Shown: one piece after another, positions 10,531 through 21,129 of the stretch
Position numbering within the stretch: the first letter of the stretch is position 1
How the letters are laid out: every line of letters begins with the position of its first letter
NCBI GenBank assembly: GCA_936432065.2
Contig: OW386292.2
Span: forward strand, 103,745,829 to 103,809,828
Length of the DNA stretch: 64,000 nt
Reading direction: 5' to 3'
Source of the DNA: Rutpela maculata
Taxonomy: Eukaryota > Arthropoda > Insecta > Coleoptera > Cerambycidae
The notes under the pieces: generated by a model
Database searches by the model: none
What the model saw: the letters and a program-made list of their open reading frames with translations, nothing else
What the model was told of the DNA's origin: nothing
Made by a program: the position numbers and the translations under genes

Positions 10531-11140
10531 CCTGGTATGCTAATAGGATTCACCACGACCGATGCGTCTGACCTAGGTTGTGGTATTCAGCTAGGCGAGA
10601 GTTTCTTATCAGGGAGGTGGTCCCGGAAGCAAAGGCTGTGGCATATAAACATGAAGGAGCTATTCACGATCTTCATCGCAATAAAGAAATTCCCAAAAGT
10701 GCTAATAGGGAGGTCCGTGATGTTGCAGTCGGACAACAGAACTGTAGTGGCATACTTAAGAAACCAAGGTGGAACGAAGTCGTTAATTCTGTTGAAAGCA
10801 GCAAAAAAATTCTTCTTCTGGCACATCATCTCGGAGTAGTACTCTCCTCTTTTTACATTCCGGGTCGCTACAACACGATTGCCGATTGCCTCTCGAGGAA
10901 CAGGTATCTCCCGGATTGGCACCTGAACGAGGTGATGACGACCTTAATTTTTCAGAAGTGGGGAGTTCCGCAAATAGATCTTTTCGCCACAAGTCAGTCG
11001 AAGGTCGTCTCCAGCTACGTATCGATAGATGCAAGGGACGCGTTGTTCACGAATGAATTCAGCAAAACTTGAATATTCAGTCTGGCGTGGATTTTTCTAC
11101 CTCCGCCGCTTATTGAAGGCCCATCCTGCGGTCACCCTTT
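10531..11140 (+). pseudogene. DIRS-type retrotransposon, RNase H fragment
   Basis: The frame starts TTDASDLGCGIQLGES (first catalytic aspartate) and continues HINMKELFTIFIAIKKF with the glutamate and LQSDNRTVVAYLRNQGG with the next aspartate. It then shifts frame near 10800 in an A run. It goes on as SFYIPGRYNTIADCLSRN, PDWHLNEV and WGVPQIDLFATSQSK. The combination of HIN-KEL, SDNRTVVAYLRNQGG and IDLFAT is characteristic of DIRS-like elements, which use a tyrosine recombinase in place of a DDE integrase. No recombinase or RT is present in this fragment. A stop at 11070-11072 is followed by recognisable sequence (FSLAWIFLPPPLI) to about 11120. Confidence 0.75.
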
Positions 11141-11280
11141 ATGCCTTATGTTGTTATCTTATTAAAGTTCTTCCATTATGTTTTCTTTTCTTTTTCTAAA
11201 ATAATTCGGTCACAGTACGCGGATGCCGGCAGATCATAAACACTTCTCCGAGAGGTCACAAGCTGAAGGCACAGAGCTGA

Positions 11281-11613
11281 AATAGAATCGTTTTCCACTC
11301 CGAAGGGAAGAAAACGAATATTTCAGGTCTTGCCGAAGTTTGACCCGAGTAAGGCCTTGCCGTTATACGAAGGAAGGTACTGAAGAAGCGCCGCGCGGAC
11401 ACATGGCGACTGACCGGCATTTTACGCGTAGGGTGGAGAGGGGGTCGTTGCCGGCCCGCCTCACCCGCAAGCAGGAGCTCTCGCAGACATAACTAGGCAG
11501 GTTAGGGGGACATACGTGCATAAGGGGAAAGACGGGTAATCTCCGAGAGGTCAAGCTTCGGCAAGACCTGAAATATTCGTTTTCTTCCCTTCGGGGTGGA
11601 AACGGTTCTATTT
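11281..11613. repeat. Inverted repeat flanking the GC-rich block
   Basis: Arms 11281-11345 and 11549-11613 are reverse complements with few mismatches (GAAGGGAAGAAAACGAATAT). They enclose the GC-rich block that pairs with 4636-4812. Confidence 0.75.
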
Positions 11614-12072
11614 AAATTCAGTCATTCACACTTTTTTATTAAATATGAAATTGTCTACTTTCCGTATATTGATACATTAATCTGGTCACGCTAATAAACC
11701 AACAATTTTAAAGTGTTTTCCAAAGTAGTATATTAGCATGACCAGATTAATGTACCAATATATAGAAAGTAAATAATTTCATATTTAATAAAAAAGTGTG
11801 AATGACTGAATTTAAATAAATGATTTAAGTATTTTCAATATATTTTTTTGCTTTAAAATGCTAAGAATCCTATCATGTAATTTAATACTTCGTCAGTATT
11901 AGCTACATGAGTAGTTGTTTTGATTGGTTTTCCAATAATGAGTGTTTTAAAGTATTTACCTAACTAGTATATTAGCGTGTCCAGATTAGGGCAACAATAT
12001 ACAATACGGGTAATTTCCTAAGTAAAAAAGTGTGCAAGTTGTGATTTGCCTAATACCTAAATAAATTCTCTA
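11380..12072 (-). repeat. Right arm of the long-range inverted repeat
   Basis: It holds the GC-rich block (11380-11556) and the AT-rich block (11813-12072), both in opposite orientation to 4636-4812 and 4361-4620. The two blocks are separated here by a palindromic segment (11557-11812) that is absent from the left arm. The sequence TTTCAGCTCTGT at the left-arm junction also occurs inverted near 11265, so the right arm has been rearranged. Confidence 0.6.
11609..11816. repeat. Long AT-rich hairpin with about 88-bp arms
   Basis: Arms 11609-11698 and 11730-11816 are near-perfect reverse complements (TTTAAATTCAGTCATTCACA; CTGGTCACGCTAAT), separated by about 31 bp. It behaves like a small foldback element inserted in the right arm of the larger repeat. 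Confidence 0.8.
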
Positions 12073-12099
12073 ATTATATTCCATTCATTTGTTTCAGTT

Positions 12100-13489
12100 G
12101 GTAGCCTAAAGTTTAAAGTGCAAGTCAGTATACTTTCTATAAACCTCAGCATCATTCGAATCATTCAAATTACACTGCTAGTCCTCTTATTCGGTTTGAA
12201 AATAAAGCTATTCAAGTGAAAGACTTTAAAATTACTTGAAATATATATAATGACATGTATTTTTATACCCATAAATAGAAAAGTAAGTTTATATAAATGA
12301 ATTAAAAAGACTCAAGATGTAAAATTGCTTAAAAAAATAAAAAATAAAATATCATTAAAATTTTATTTTGGATAGATTTGTATTTTAAATTGCCATTGTT
12401 AAAATAAGAAGTGAAACTAAATAAAAATGTAGAAAAATAGTGTATCAATTAGTGTACGTGATTAAAGTAAAATAAGAAAGGAAGGCGGTGAGAGAAAAAA
12501 ATGATGGAGAGGTAAAAATAAATAAGAAAATAAGATTGTCAAAAGAAAAGTAATGAATTTAAATATTGGTTTAAGTATATAAAAATAACAATATAATTTG
12601 GAGGAGTTTGAAGATAACAGAAGAATTTGTAAAATAAGAACGAAAAGTAATATATACCAAAATAAATAACTGTTATAAAACAGATGAGAAAAGAAGAATG
12701 ATTAAACAAGAAAATATGCTAATACAAAATAGATGAGAACAGAAAGGTACAGAATAATACAAAGGAAGAAAGTAGATACTCACATAATAATGGCTAGAGG
12801 CAGAGATTGATCAAAAAGGTAAAGGTAAAGGATCTATAGTAAAATCTAGAGCAGAGAAAGGAAGATTTATGAAGATAGATTAATATTTGGATTAAGAATT
12901 AACTACTTGAGGAACAGATGTGATTATAATTTTGATTAAAACAAATAATCTAATGAACTAAGGTATAATTTTAAATTTGACAATTGTTAAGTCAAAATTG
13001 ACAAATTTTATTATTTCAATTAGTATATAAGTTAGCTAATAATAGGGCTGTAGGTTCGGTTTATTAAAAAAAATTGTATAAATAAAAGTTTAATGATATT
13101 TGAAAAGAAAGTCAAATAAAAAAAAATTGTGTTCTAAATACAAACAAATTTCATTTTTTGGGAGTAAAAGAAAAATTTAACATAGGCAACCATACATACA
13201 GTACTCTACTACAAATGATCAATATAAAATTAGATTATAATAACTTTTAACATAAAAGTTAATTTGATTTTGAATAATGTAAGAATCTGTTTAAAATTCA
13301 TTTAAATTTATAAACAAATAAATTAACATCTTGAATTAACAATCCACCTAAAACAGCAACATTGAGCTTAGTAAAGAGAAACAGGAGATTTATCAAATCA
13401 TAATAATATGTGGGCTATCTTATTCCGATTATAACTAAACTATAATTATTGACAGAATATAGAAATTGAAAAGTAGGTATTAGATAAGA
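12100..13489. other. Long AT-rich stretch without recognisable genes
   Basis: No frame of note was found on either strand. The part 12470-12790 is strongly purine-rich on the plus strand. I recognise no repeat, RNA gene or regulatory site. Confidence 0.4.
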
Positions 13490-14226
13490 AAATACCCTAA
13501 ACTGGAAATCACATATTAATTATATTTGTAGCAAGTGTGCAAGTAGTTGTTTTGCTATTAAACGTCTATCTCAGCTAGCCAACAGGGATATTGTAAAAAC
13601 ATTTTATTTTGCTAACTTCGAAAGTTGCATTAGATATGGAGTATTTTTTTGGAGTTGTTCTAATTTATCGAACCTATGTTCATATTTCAAAAAAGAGCTA
13701 TACGATATATGTTTGGATTAAATTACAGGGCATCCTGTAGAAACACGTTTATAAATGAGAAAATTTTAACGCTTCCATGTCTATATACCTTAGAAATATT
13801 AATAATTGTAAAAAACAATCCAGATAAATTTATCTTTCAAAATTATCACTATGATTATGCCACACGACATGGCTTTAATTTGCAATATTTTACACACAGG
13901 TTAGAACTGTACAAATTGAATCCCTACTACATGGGATCAACTTTATATATAAAGTTAAATGTAAATATAAAAAACATTAATAATATAAAACAGTTCATGT
14001 CAGCTACAAAGTCTTTTCTAGTAAATCATTTTTTTTACTCCGTAAGTAAATACTTAAATTTTAATTATTTGTTTTTAATTGATTATTTGCTTTTGTGTTT
14101 TAATTTTCTATTTAATTGTATAAATACTTTTCCCATTTGTATTTCTTTATATTGACTTGTCCTATATCATTGTAATAATCAATTGGATTAATAAATGCCT
14201 ATTCGATTATTCTATTCTATTCTATT
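13490..14226 (+). pseudogene. LINE 3' fragment, RT C-terminal region with TATTC tail
   Basis: The segment from about 13520 reads NWKSHINYICSKCASSCFAI and ANFESCIRYGVFFWS, the thumb and C-terminal region of a LINE reverse transcriptase. It shifts frame near 13672 and continues QKRAIRYMFGLNYRASCRNT, then TLPCLYTLEILIIVKNN and YATRHGFNL, to a stop at 14153-14155. A microsatellite of TATTC or ATTCT units (14203-14226) forms the tail. The 5' part is missing. It differs in sequence from the LINEs at 7470 and 52706. Confidence 0.7.
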
Positions 14227-14419
14227 ATATTCATGATAAAATTATTGTGTATATATGTTTTTTTTATTTTTAGAAATATATAAGCATTATTTAATATTAA
14301 AAAGAACAGACGAAATAAAGATGTGCATGGAGTTATCCAAAATTAATATTAGGATAAAAATTTCAGATTTAAAAGAGAGAAAAATAATGAAAGAATTAAG
14401 AATGATAAGAGCATTCTGT

Positions 14420-14660
14420 ATAATTAGTAGGTATGCTTTTAGAGGGCAGAATATTTACTAGTGAAATATTTTTGTCGAACTCTATACGTTTCCTTAAATA
14501 TATAAGGAATAAAAACTAGACTGCAACCAACAGCTATTCTCCAGACTAATGCCCCGCCGAGCGCTGAATTACGAATTACAAGCCTGGCTGAGTTAAGTAC
14601 AATAACTATGTATTGCCACAAAACGCTAAAGTTTCGATTGTAACGGACACCAGCCGAAAG
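14420..14660. repeat. Partial copy of the 15443-15789 foldback element
   Basis: Sequence 14420-14575 matches 15503-15655 in the same orientation (GGGCAGAATATTTACTAGTG; CAACCAACAGCTATTCTCCA). The right end continues into a diverged copy of the terminal motif (GTTTCGATTGTAACGGA near 14630). The left arm end is missing. Confidence 0.7.
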
Positions 14661-15146
14661 ACTTCCTACTCAAAGGAGCTCTCGTGCCAGCCACTCGACA
14701 CCACTTGCAGACTGCAGTTTCCAGCTATTGACTTTCGTCAATGTAAGGTAGGTCTGAGATGGTGGTGTGTCGTATTTTTATGAATCTTATAATAATACGA
14801 CTCTTTCCGATAATACGTATGGTACGAATATTTACAACCGATACGGTTTCGTATTCGTGTCTAGTCTATATTGACCTAACGCGAACACAATGCGGTCCGA
14901 CTTCTTATTGGTACAATTTCTAAGTTTCATGCGTTAGTCCTTCCCTTCCCAACGCCTGTTGAGATTTATTAATTATAACAAATAAAAAATAAAAAAATGA
15001 ATCGAAATGTTTATCCTAGACTCTCACACATCTTATTTGTTTATATTTCTCAATAGTTTCAAGGATTTAAGACCAAAATGTTGCATATGCAAATATACGA
15101 TACGGTTATACCAATTCAGTTGTACAATTATGTGCAGTTTGATTTT

Positions 15147-15312
15147 CGCGCATACTAGCATCTTGACATGCGTTTATTACGAAATACGAATACGAAACTT
15201 CTGGTACCAATCTTTCTGTATACGGAGTCGGTACGTCTCGCGCATCTAGCATCATGAGATGTGTTTAGTACGAAATACGAATACGAAACTTCTGATACGA
15301 ATCTTTTTGCAT
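15147..15312. repeat. Two-copy direct repeat, about 80-90 bp
   Basis: Copies near 15147-15226 and 15239-15312 share ACGAAATACGAATACGAAAC. The flanking GCGCATACTAGCATC and GCGCATCTAGCATC also match. The surroundings (14780-15340) are rich in TACGAAT-like words. Confidence 0.6.
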
Positions 15313-15442
15313 ACGATACGAATGCGATACAAATCTTTGAAGACAGTGGTATTGCCCATCACTAGTCTGAGATGCACTTGTTCATTCTTGGTACATGGCG
15401 AGATTTATAAAACCACGACATGCAACAAAAATAGCAGGCTCC

Positions 15443-15789
15443 ATCTAGCGGCTGATCTTCATTACAATCGAAACAGCAATAGCCCTGACATGGACACAGT
15501 TATTAGGTGTACTTTTAGAGGGCAGAATATTTACTAGTGAAATATTTTTGTTGAACTCCTCTATACGTTTCCTTAAATATATAAGGAACAAAAAACCAGA
15601 CTGCAACCAACAGCTATTCTCCAGACTAATGCCCCGCCGAGCGCCGAATTACGTATACAGGAAACGTATAAAGGAGTTCGACAAAAATATTTCACTAATA
15701 AATATTCTACCCTCTAAAAGCATACCTGCTAATTGTGCCCGTGTCAGGGATACTACTGTTTCAATTGTAATGGAGATCAGCCGCTAGAT
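15443..15789. mobile_element. 347-bp foldback MITE
   Basis: Arms 15443-15573 and 15658-15789 are about 130-bp inverted repeats that start ATCTAGCGGCTGATC and contain TTTTAGAGGG. The centre of about 85 bp holds the CAACCAACAGCTATTCTCCA block. No coding capacity. A second, damaged copy lies at 14420-14660. Confidence 0.75.
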
Positions 15790-16089
15790 TATTATAATTT
15801 AAATGTATCAAACATACGTACCAAAGTGTTTACTTTTTAAAGTAAACATTTCAATTTTAAAAACCGCGCGTTCTCTTTGACATTCCTCCACGTTTGTTAC
15901 GGCCATGTTAAATGAACGGTCGGACCAGTCGAAATCGTTAAGTGAACGGTAAAATTACTCGATATGACTGATCAGCTGATTGGGCGAGACGGTCAGGTTT
16001 CATTGTTGGACTTCCGCGGTCAAGAACGTTAAGCGAATGGTTGAATCACATCATAACCTAAAAAAATAGACATTTCGACTATTTTGAGA

Positions 16090-16634
16090 ATGGAGTTTGA
16101 AAAAGTTGCCATCGAACACCCAAGTGGTCTACGTATTAACTTATTTTTAAGTAATTACGAAGTTGAGAAGTCTCAAAATGGTAAATAGATTTTTTGCAAT
16201 AATGTTATTAAAAAATGCTTTTGCAAAATGTATTTCGAATTTATAAATGATTTTTCAAATTTTAGATCCAGAATTTGTAAAAGAAATTTTAGAAAAATAT
16301 TATACGTCATATCAACGCGGCCTAATAAATGCAATGATTCATCAGAAGGGGAGAGATTGGATAATTTTAATATAAGTAAAAATGTAGTTGGTTCAGTTTA
16401 TAATATTTATATTAATTATGTTTTTATAATTTACAAATTATAATGCTTCAAAACTTTTTGAAAAAATATTTTAATAAAAGTAAGCAAAAAATTTTCCAAC
16501 ATTTAAATTTTAATTTTAGATGATGTTAATGAATCGCCAACTGAAACAATATCACCAGTTGACAATAGTCGATACATATGGCCAAGAGCAGCTGTTTTAT
16601 TATTGATCAGTGAATTAAAAGAACTTAAAACGGA
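16090..16634 (+). pseudogene. 5' part of a Myb/SANT-like gene (PIF/Harbinger ORF-like), cut off
   Basis: Exon 1 (16090-16180) encodes MEFEKVAIEHPSGLRINLFL and on, and ends at a GTAAAT donor. Exon 2 begins at 16266 after TTTTAG (DPEFVKEILEKYYTSYQ). Exon 3 begins at 16520 after TTTTAG (DDVNESPTETISPVDNSRYI) and reaches WPRAAVLLLISELKELKTEL, the first helix of a Myb/SANT-like DNA-binding domain as I know it from PIF/Harbinger elements and related host genes. Exons 1 and 2 join in phase; the 3' end of exon 2 is unclear. The domain is broken at about 16634, where Gypsy pol sequence begins. Whether this was a host gene or the second ORF of a Harbinger element cannot be told from this fragment. Confidence 0.5.
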
Positions 16635-16635
16635 G

Positions 16636-17484
16636 CTGCTTGCACCCCATAAAAGACACTAAGCCCTTTAAGATCAGACGGTACCAGTACTCCACCACAA
16701 AAAAGGATATAATCGCCGCGGAAGTACAGAAGATGTTAGCTGCAGGTGTAATGCGTCGAAGTAGAAGTCAGTTTTGCTCACCCGTGGTCATCGTGGATAA
16801 GAGGACGGAAAAACGTGCTTCTGTGTGGATTATCGTCAACTCAAGAAGAAGTTTCCCAGCTCCCTCCCATCCGAGAAACTATAAAAGAACTGGGTGCTGC
16901 CAAATTATTCACCTCACTTTATCTAAAATCGGGTTACTGGCAGGTGCCCATGGAAGAAGAGAGTATACCAATGACTGCTTTTAGTACTCCCGACGGAGCC
17001 GTATATGAATTCCTGGTGATGCCCTTCGGTTTACGAAACGCCCCTACGACTTTTCAAAAGATAATGATGAAAGTCCTTGCAGGGTTATGTTGACGTCTTC
17101 GTCAAAGTGTATTTGGACGATATTATAATTTACTCAGAAACGCACGAGCAACACCTGTGACACCTGGCCCTGGTTCTAGAAAGGCTTCGCACCCACGATT
17201 TACACTGCGGGATTTCTAAGTGCCGGTCGGGGCGACTGAGCTGAACTACCTGGGGTATACCATCACAGCCACGCAGAACCAGCCCCAAGAAAAACATATA
17301 GTCCAAATACGCGAATTCCCTGTGCCGAAGACCAAGAAGGAAGTGTAAGCTTTCTTAGGGACCGCCAACTGGTTGCGGGAGTTCGTGCCAAACGGTGCCG
17401 AAATTTCCACCTCTTTGACAGACCTGAGAGCCAAACAGCGATTTATATGGACTACAGAAGCGGCCCAAGCATTTCAATTAATTC
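16636..17484 (+). pseudogene. pol: Gypsy retrotransposon reverse transcriptase, broken
   Basis: Blocks in three frames give the order of a Ty3/Gypsy RT: TKPFKIRRYQYS and SQFCSPVVIVD (16660-16800), LPPIRETIKELG and LKSGYWQVPMEE (16863-16960), FLVMPFGLRNAPTTFQK (17010-17065), then VYLDDIIIYS with catalytic YLDD at 17110-17121. FLGTANWLREFVP (near 17350) marks the connection region. There are at least four frame changes or stops. The last recognisable codons are AQAFQLI at 17465-17484. The RNase H that should follow is found 873 bp further on, at 18358, which points to an insertion at this site. Confidence 0.75.
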
Positions 17485-17730
17485 GAGCTGCACGATAAAC
17501 TATTTAAATCGACGCTTGTGCCATTTTCGAGTTAGTTCCTCTCGAGCATTCAACGACGACACTTCGTCTCTCAGTGTTAAACCTAAAATTGTGTTATTCT
17601 TTCCACAGGGTTAATTACCTACCTTGTTAATTAGAATAAACGTAATAGTTATTCTAATAATAAATTTCTTTTCGTTTAGAACAAACATAATAGTTATTCT
17701 AAACAACAATAATTCCTAAACACCTAAATT
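17485..17730 (+). other. Probable partial LTR and leader upstream of gag
   Basis: Non-coding sequence starts abruptly after the RT block. It contains an AACGACGACACTTCGTCTCT stretch and two similar AT-rich segments (AATAGTTATTCTAA near 17647 and 17692). It ends just before the gag start codon. Position and composition fit the R-U5 and leader part of a Gypsy element, but no second LTR copy was found to prove it. Confidence 0.4.
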
Positions 17731-18357
17731 ATGAGTGACCACGAAAGTTCAGCGTCCACTAACGACGGGAATGAGCAACAAACCAAAGATAGCGGTGGGG
17801 ACCATACGGTTCGTTCCGGCGTGCCTATAATGTCCGGCACGTTGGGCCCCACCCTGTCATCTGCGACTAGAAATCTCTCAGACTCTGTTATTTTTCAAGA
17901 GGGGGAGCAGTGGACCTACAGTGATGGGGGCTTTCAGGCACAGCCTGGCGCGTTTCTCATATTGGGCGCGTTGCATCCCATCCTGCCAACTACATCTCGT
18001 GTTGCAGACTTGTCTAGACCACTGGAGGGAAATAATGTCACTTACAGCGATGGGGGCCAAGAGATTCGCCCTGGCGCGTCCGTTATGTTGGGCGCGTCGC
18101 ACCCCATCCTGCCATCTCAAGATAATGTTAATGTCAGCTCACAAAGAGTGGCGCAACGCACGGCGCCATCAACACTGGAGCCCCCAGGCTCCCCATTAGA
18201 CTCAAGGCCACCGGCTTTCACGGTGGAAGAACTGGCCCTAACCATAGCACGCATGCAGTCGGAAATGCAACGCCTCTTAGTAACCCAAAGTCTGGACCAA
18301 ATAGAGAACCAAACGAACTCGTGCACAACAACCATCGACAACCCAAATCAAACTCAA
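17731..18357 (+). CDS. gag: Gypsy Gag N-terminal part with internal repeats, truncated
   Basis: The frame opens at MSDHESSASTNDGNEQQ and stays open for about 209 codons. It is rich in S, T, P and G. Residues 30-45, 71-86 and 112-127 are variants of PGAxxxLGAxHPILP, and two of them are preceded by TYSDGG, so the N-terminal region contains an internal duplication of about 41 residues. A short amphipathic stretch follows (FTVEELALTIARMQSEMQRL), which resembles the matrix-to-capsid start of some insect Gypsy Gags and also occurs in diverged form near 20980. The capsid proper and zinc knuckle are missing: from about 18358 the frame runs over RNase H sequence of another frame and stops at 18417. 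Confidence 0.5.
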
Positions 18358-19913
18358 GGTGGTGTTCCACGAGGACATGGAACTACTCTCTCAACCACTG
18401 TCCCTACACAGACCTGAACCCGGCCTCCAGTACTGCCTTCAGACGGATACCAGCCTCCGGAGGATGGGCGCAGTCTTATTTCAGCGGGGGCCCCTTGAGG
18501 AAAAGAGAATAATCTCCTGCTCTAGTGCAAAATTCACAGCGACCGAAAGAAAATACCACGTGAACGAGAAGGAGACCCTTGCTGTGATATGGGCCTGCCG
18601 CAGGAACAGGCATTGCTTAGAAGACCGCCCCTTTGTGTTGATTACGGACAGCAGAGCGCTCACCTGGCTCCACCAATTCAAAGACGAGCGGGCCAAGCTC
18701 ACCAGGTGGACGTTCCAACTGCAGGAATACCAGTTCACTGTCGAACACTGCCCCGGATGAATGAACCAACTGCCTGACTTCCTGTCACGTCATCTGGAAG
18801 GGGAGATGCCCAAAGAATTGTTAGAAAATGACCGATTGTTACCCCCAGATTGTCCCTCGGAAGAACCTGAAGTTAACAAGCCAGACAACCACGACAAGTC
18901 CGCTATAATACTCCTTCTCACCGGGTACACTGATTCAGATCCCGATAGTGACGACGAGGACGAGCCATACCCATTTGAAGAGCCAAATGCCCACGAATTT
19001 GACGAACCCGAAGAAGACGCCCCAACCAAGCCAAAAGAGCCTCTGCCCGTCCTGGACAGTTCGGCAGATCCACAACTTGAGACACCTCAGCCAAGCACCT
19101 CACTACACCGGCCACTAAGAAAATCCCTCCAAACGATGACTACGGAAAAGCCAGTGCCAACCCTGAGCTGCTCTCTACCTTCCAGAGAAATCCCTATCCT
19201 AGTTCCTCATCCTCACGACAGCGAAGCCTATAAAGTCACTGTACGAGTTTCAGAGGTATCCGGGCCCACCACGATAAGGCATCATGTAGTCGCCCCACGG
19301 CCTACCAGTCCTTCTCACCCAGTGGGTACGAGTCACCAGTCCTCTCGCCAGCCCTCTGACGGAGCCGCCAACAGTGCTCTGCCCTCCAGCCGAGGGCAGA
19401 ATGATGCAGTTACCCGAACGGACAACCACGCCAACCCAGACGCAATCTCGATGCCTGTCTACAGCCGTGCCAGTCAGCGCAGAAGATGAGTCCTTCCCCG
19501 ATCAACCAACCACGACAAGCCAGCTGCCCACAGAAGTGTCAGTAGCAGATCCCCAACAAGCTTGCCTACCCAAAGTAAATAGCAAGCGACAAGATTTCCC
19601 ATCAATCAAGGTCTCCCCGATGACGTGGAACCCATTCTCTTTGTCTAGTCGACCCCCTACCCGAGAGCAGTCAAAAAACCACGAAACAGTACCCGAGAAG
19701 CCGTCAACCCAAGCCCCGATCCAGTCAGAAGTTATATCATGTAGGCAAGCTGAAATTCGCCCGCTAGACGCAGCCAGCCAACATTCCCAAGCAGACCAGA
19801 CCCCTGGAAATTCACTGGCCACGACGTCTCCAGTGCCATGCGGGCCAAATTCAATCCACCCGCCAGATGAGGGCACAGCGACGAACGATGATGCCCAATT
19901 GCCATTCCAGTAA
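18358..19913 (+). pseudogene. pol: Gypsy RNase H followed by a Pro/Ser/Thr-rich region; integrase absent
   Basis: The RNase H frame begins KVVFHEDMELLSQPL and includes QTDTSLRRMGAVLF (aspartate), NEKETLAVIWACRR (glutamate), ITDSRALTWLHQF (aspartate) and the terminal LPDFLSRH. An in-frame TGA at 18758-18760 sits where an arginine codon is usual, and CGA to TGA by cytosine deamination would explain it. From about 18800 the protein becomes acidic, then rich in P, S and T with no integrase HHCC or DDE motif, and it ends at 19489. A second frame (19374-19913) carries on the same composition, so one more frameshift is likely. The low-complexity part may be the tail that normally follows integrase. 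The beginning matches the point where RT ends at 17484. Confidence 0.65.
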
Positions 19914-20336
19914 GCAGAGCGCCGCTACATGCATTCGGCGGGCGCTTCCCACTCGGTCCGCCAGCGGCGACAATGCAACGAAGCCAAGCAACCTCAGATG
20001 TGACGAGATCGTCGAGCGCGCCCTTTGGTGCGATCTGTGGCTATTTTCCCCTGTGTCGGCCACCGGAGATAAATCAACAGGACAGCGCAGTCCAGAACCC
20101 CAGCAGTGTTCGCCGAAAGCCGCGATCCTTATTTGAATTACCAATGTTCATTCAATTATACGTGAAATAATGATCAGGTATTTAGTTTTGCTTAGACATT
20201 TATATCAGCTAGGAATTAATTTTTTTATTTTTATTTTTTTGTCAAATGATATACTTACCTAATTTTCTCTTTCAGCATTTCTCTTTGTTTTGTGACTTTA
20301 TTCTCGTTCTAAATAAAGCCAAAATCAGGTGGGAAG

Positions 20337-20690
20337 TGTCATCGGTGCCTACGCGGAGAATATAAATATTCCCCCACCACCGCTGAAACATATAAAAGTA
20401 CGCGCTGCACTGCAGTGCCAGTTAGTCGTCTGCAGCATCTCAACGAGTAAAGACACCAGTGACGCTTACCTCCAGGCACAATATTTAAATCTACTCTGCT
20501 GTTTTATTGTGTTGGCGGTAGCCAGCCGTTACCTACACATCTCCACAGAAGCAAATCTTGTTTATAGTTCCTCTGTGCTCGCCACTCTGCCACGAAAGGG
20601 CTATAAATCAAGAAATAACTCACACTTTTATTATATTACTAAAGAAATCGTTGTAAGGTTATTTTCTATGGGGCATAATTAATTCTGCAA
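20337..20690 (+). repeat. Probable Gypsy LTR
   Basis: TGTCATCGG follows a purine-rich GGTGGGAAG tract, as at a PPT-to-LTR border. A TATA-like ATATAAAAG (20391-20399) is followed at 20-40 bp by GCCAGTTAGTC, an initiator-like site of the insect type. The right end near 20690 is estimated from the gag-like frame that starts at 20713. No second copy is in the window, so this is a single LTR judged by context. Confidence 0.45.
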
Positions 20691-20712
20691 TGGTCATCTG
20701 CTTAGTTAATGA

Positions 20713-21125
20713 TGTCCGACTTAGAAATACCACCTAATCAGACCACTAGTGAAACATGGAGAAGATACCTATGAAGACGAGGCATTACGGCAGCGCAGTG
20801 TGGAGGTGCACGAGGTTTTTCCCGGCGCACCAATTATGTCAGATGCGTTCACCCCCACACTGCCAGGGTATCATCAAGACAAGGATAGCCACCTACTTCG
20901 ACGGTAGGGGCCTCGACGCTCAAACCACCTACCACCTCGGAGGAAGTTAGGCCAGCCCCCTTCTCCGTAAACGAGCTGGCAGAATCTCTTCATCAGATGC
21001 AGACCCAGGTCCAAGTGCTTCAGGCACAGCTACTTCTCTCTCAACTACACCCACGAACCACACCAGCCAATCAGCACGGACAAGGCCCAAATGCCCCAGC
21101 ACCGTGGACAATATACTCCAGCGCG
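20713..21125 (+). pseudogene. gag: Second Gypsy gag remnant
   Basis: MSDLEIPPNQTTSETWRR opens at 20713 and stops after 20 codons. Shifted frames then read VFPGAPIMSDAFTPTLPG, which parallels the repeat unit of the gag at 17731, and APFSVNELAESLHQMQTQVQ, which parallels its FTVEEL-M-SEMQ stretch. The two gags are thus related but not the same copy. It begins 20-25 bp after the probable LTR, so LTR, short leader and gag are in natural order. It ends in non-coding sequence at about 21125. Confidence 0.5.
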
Positions 21126-21129
21126 CCGT

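Noticed and set aside
20329..20682. A 117-codon frame across the probable LTR
   Set aside because: TATA-like and LTR border signals explain the region better, and the peptide has no recognised motif.
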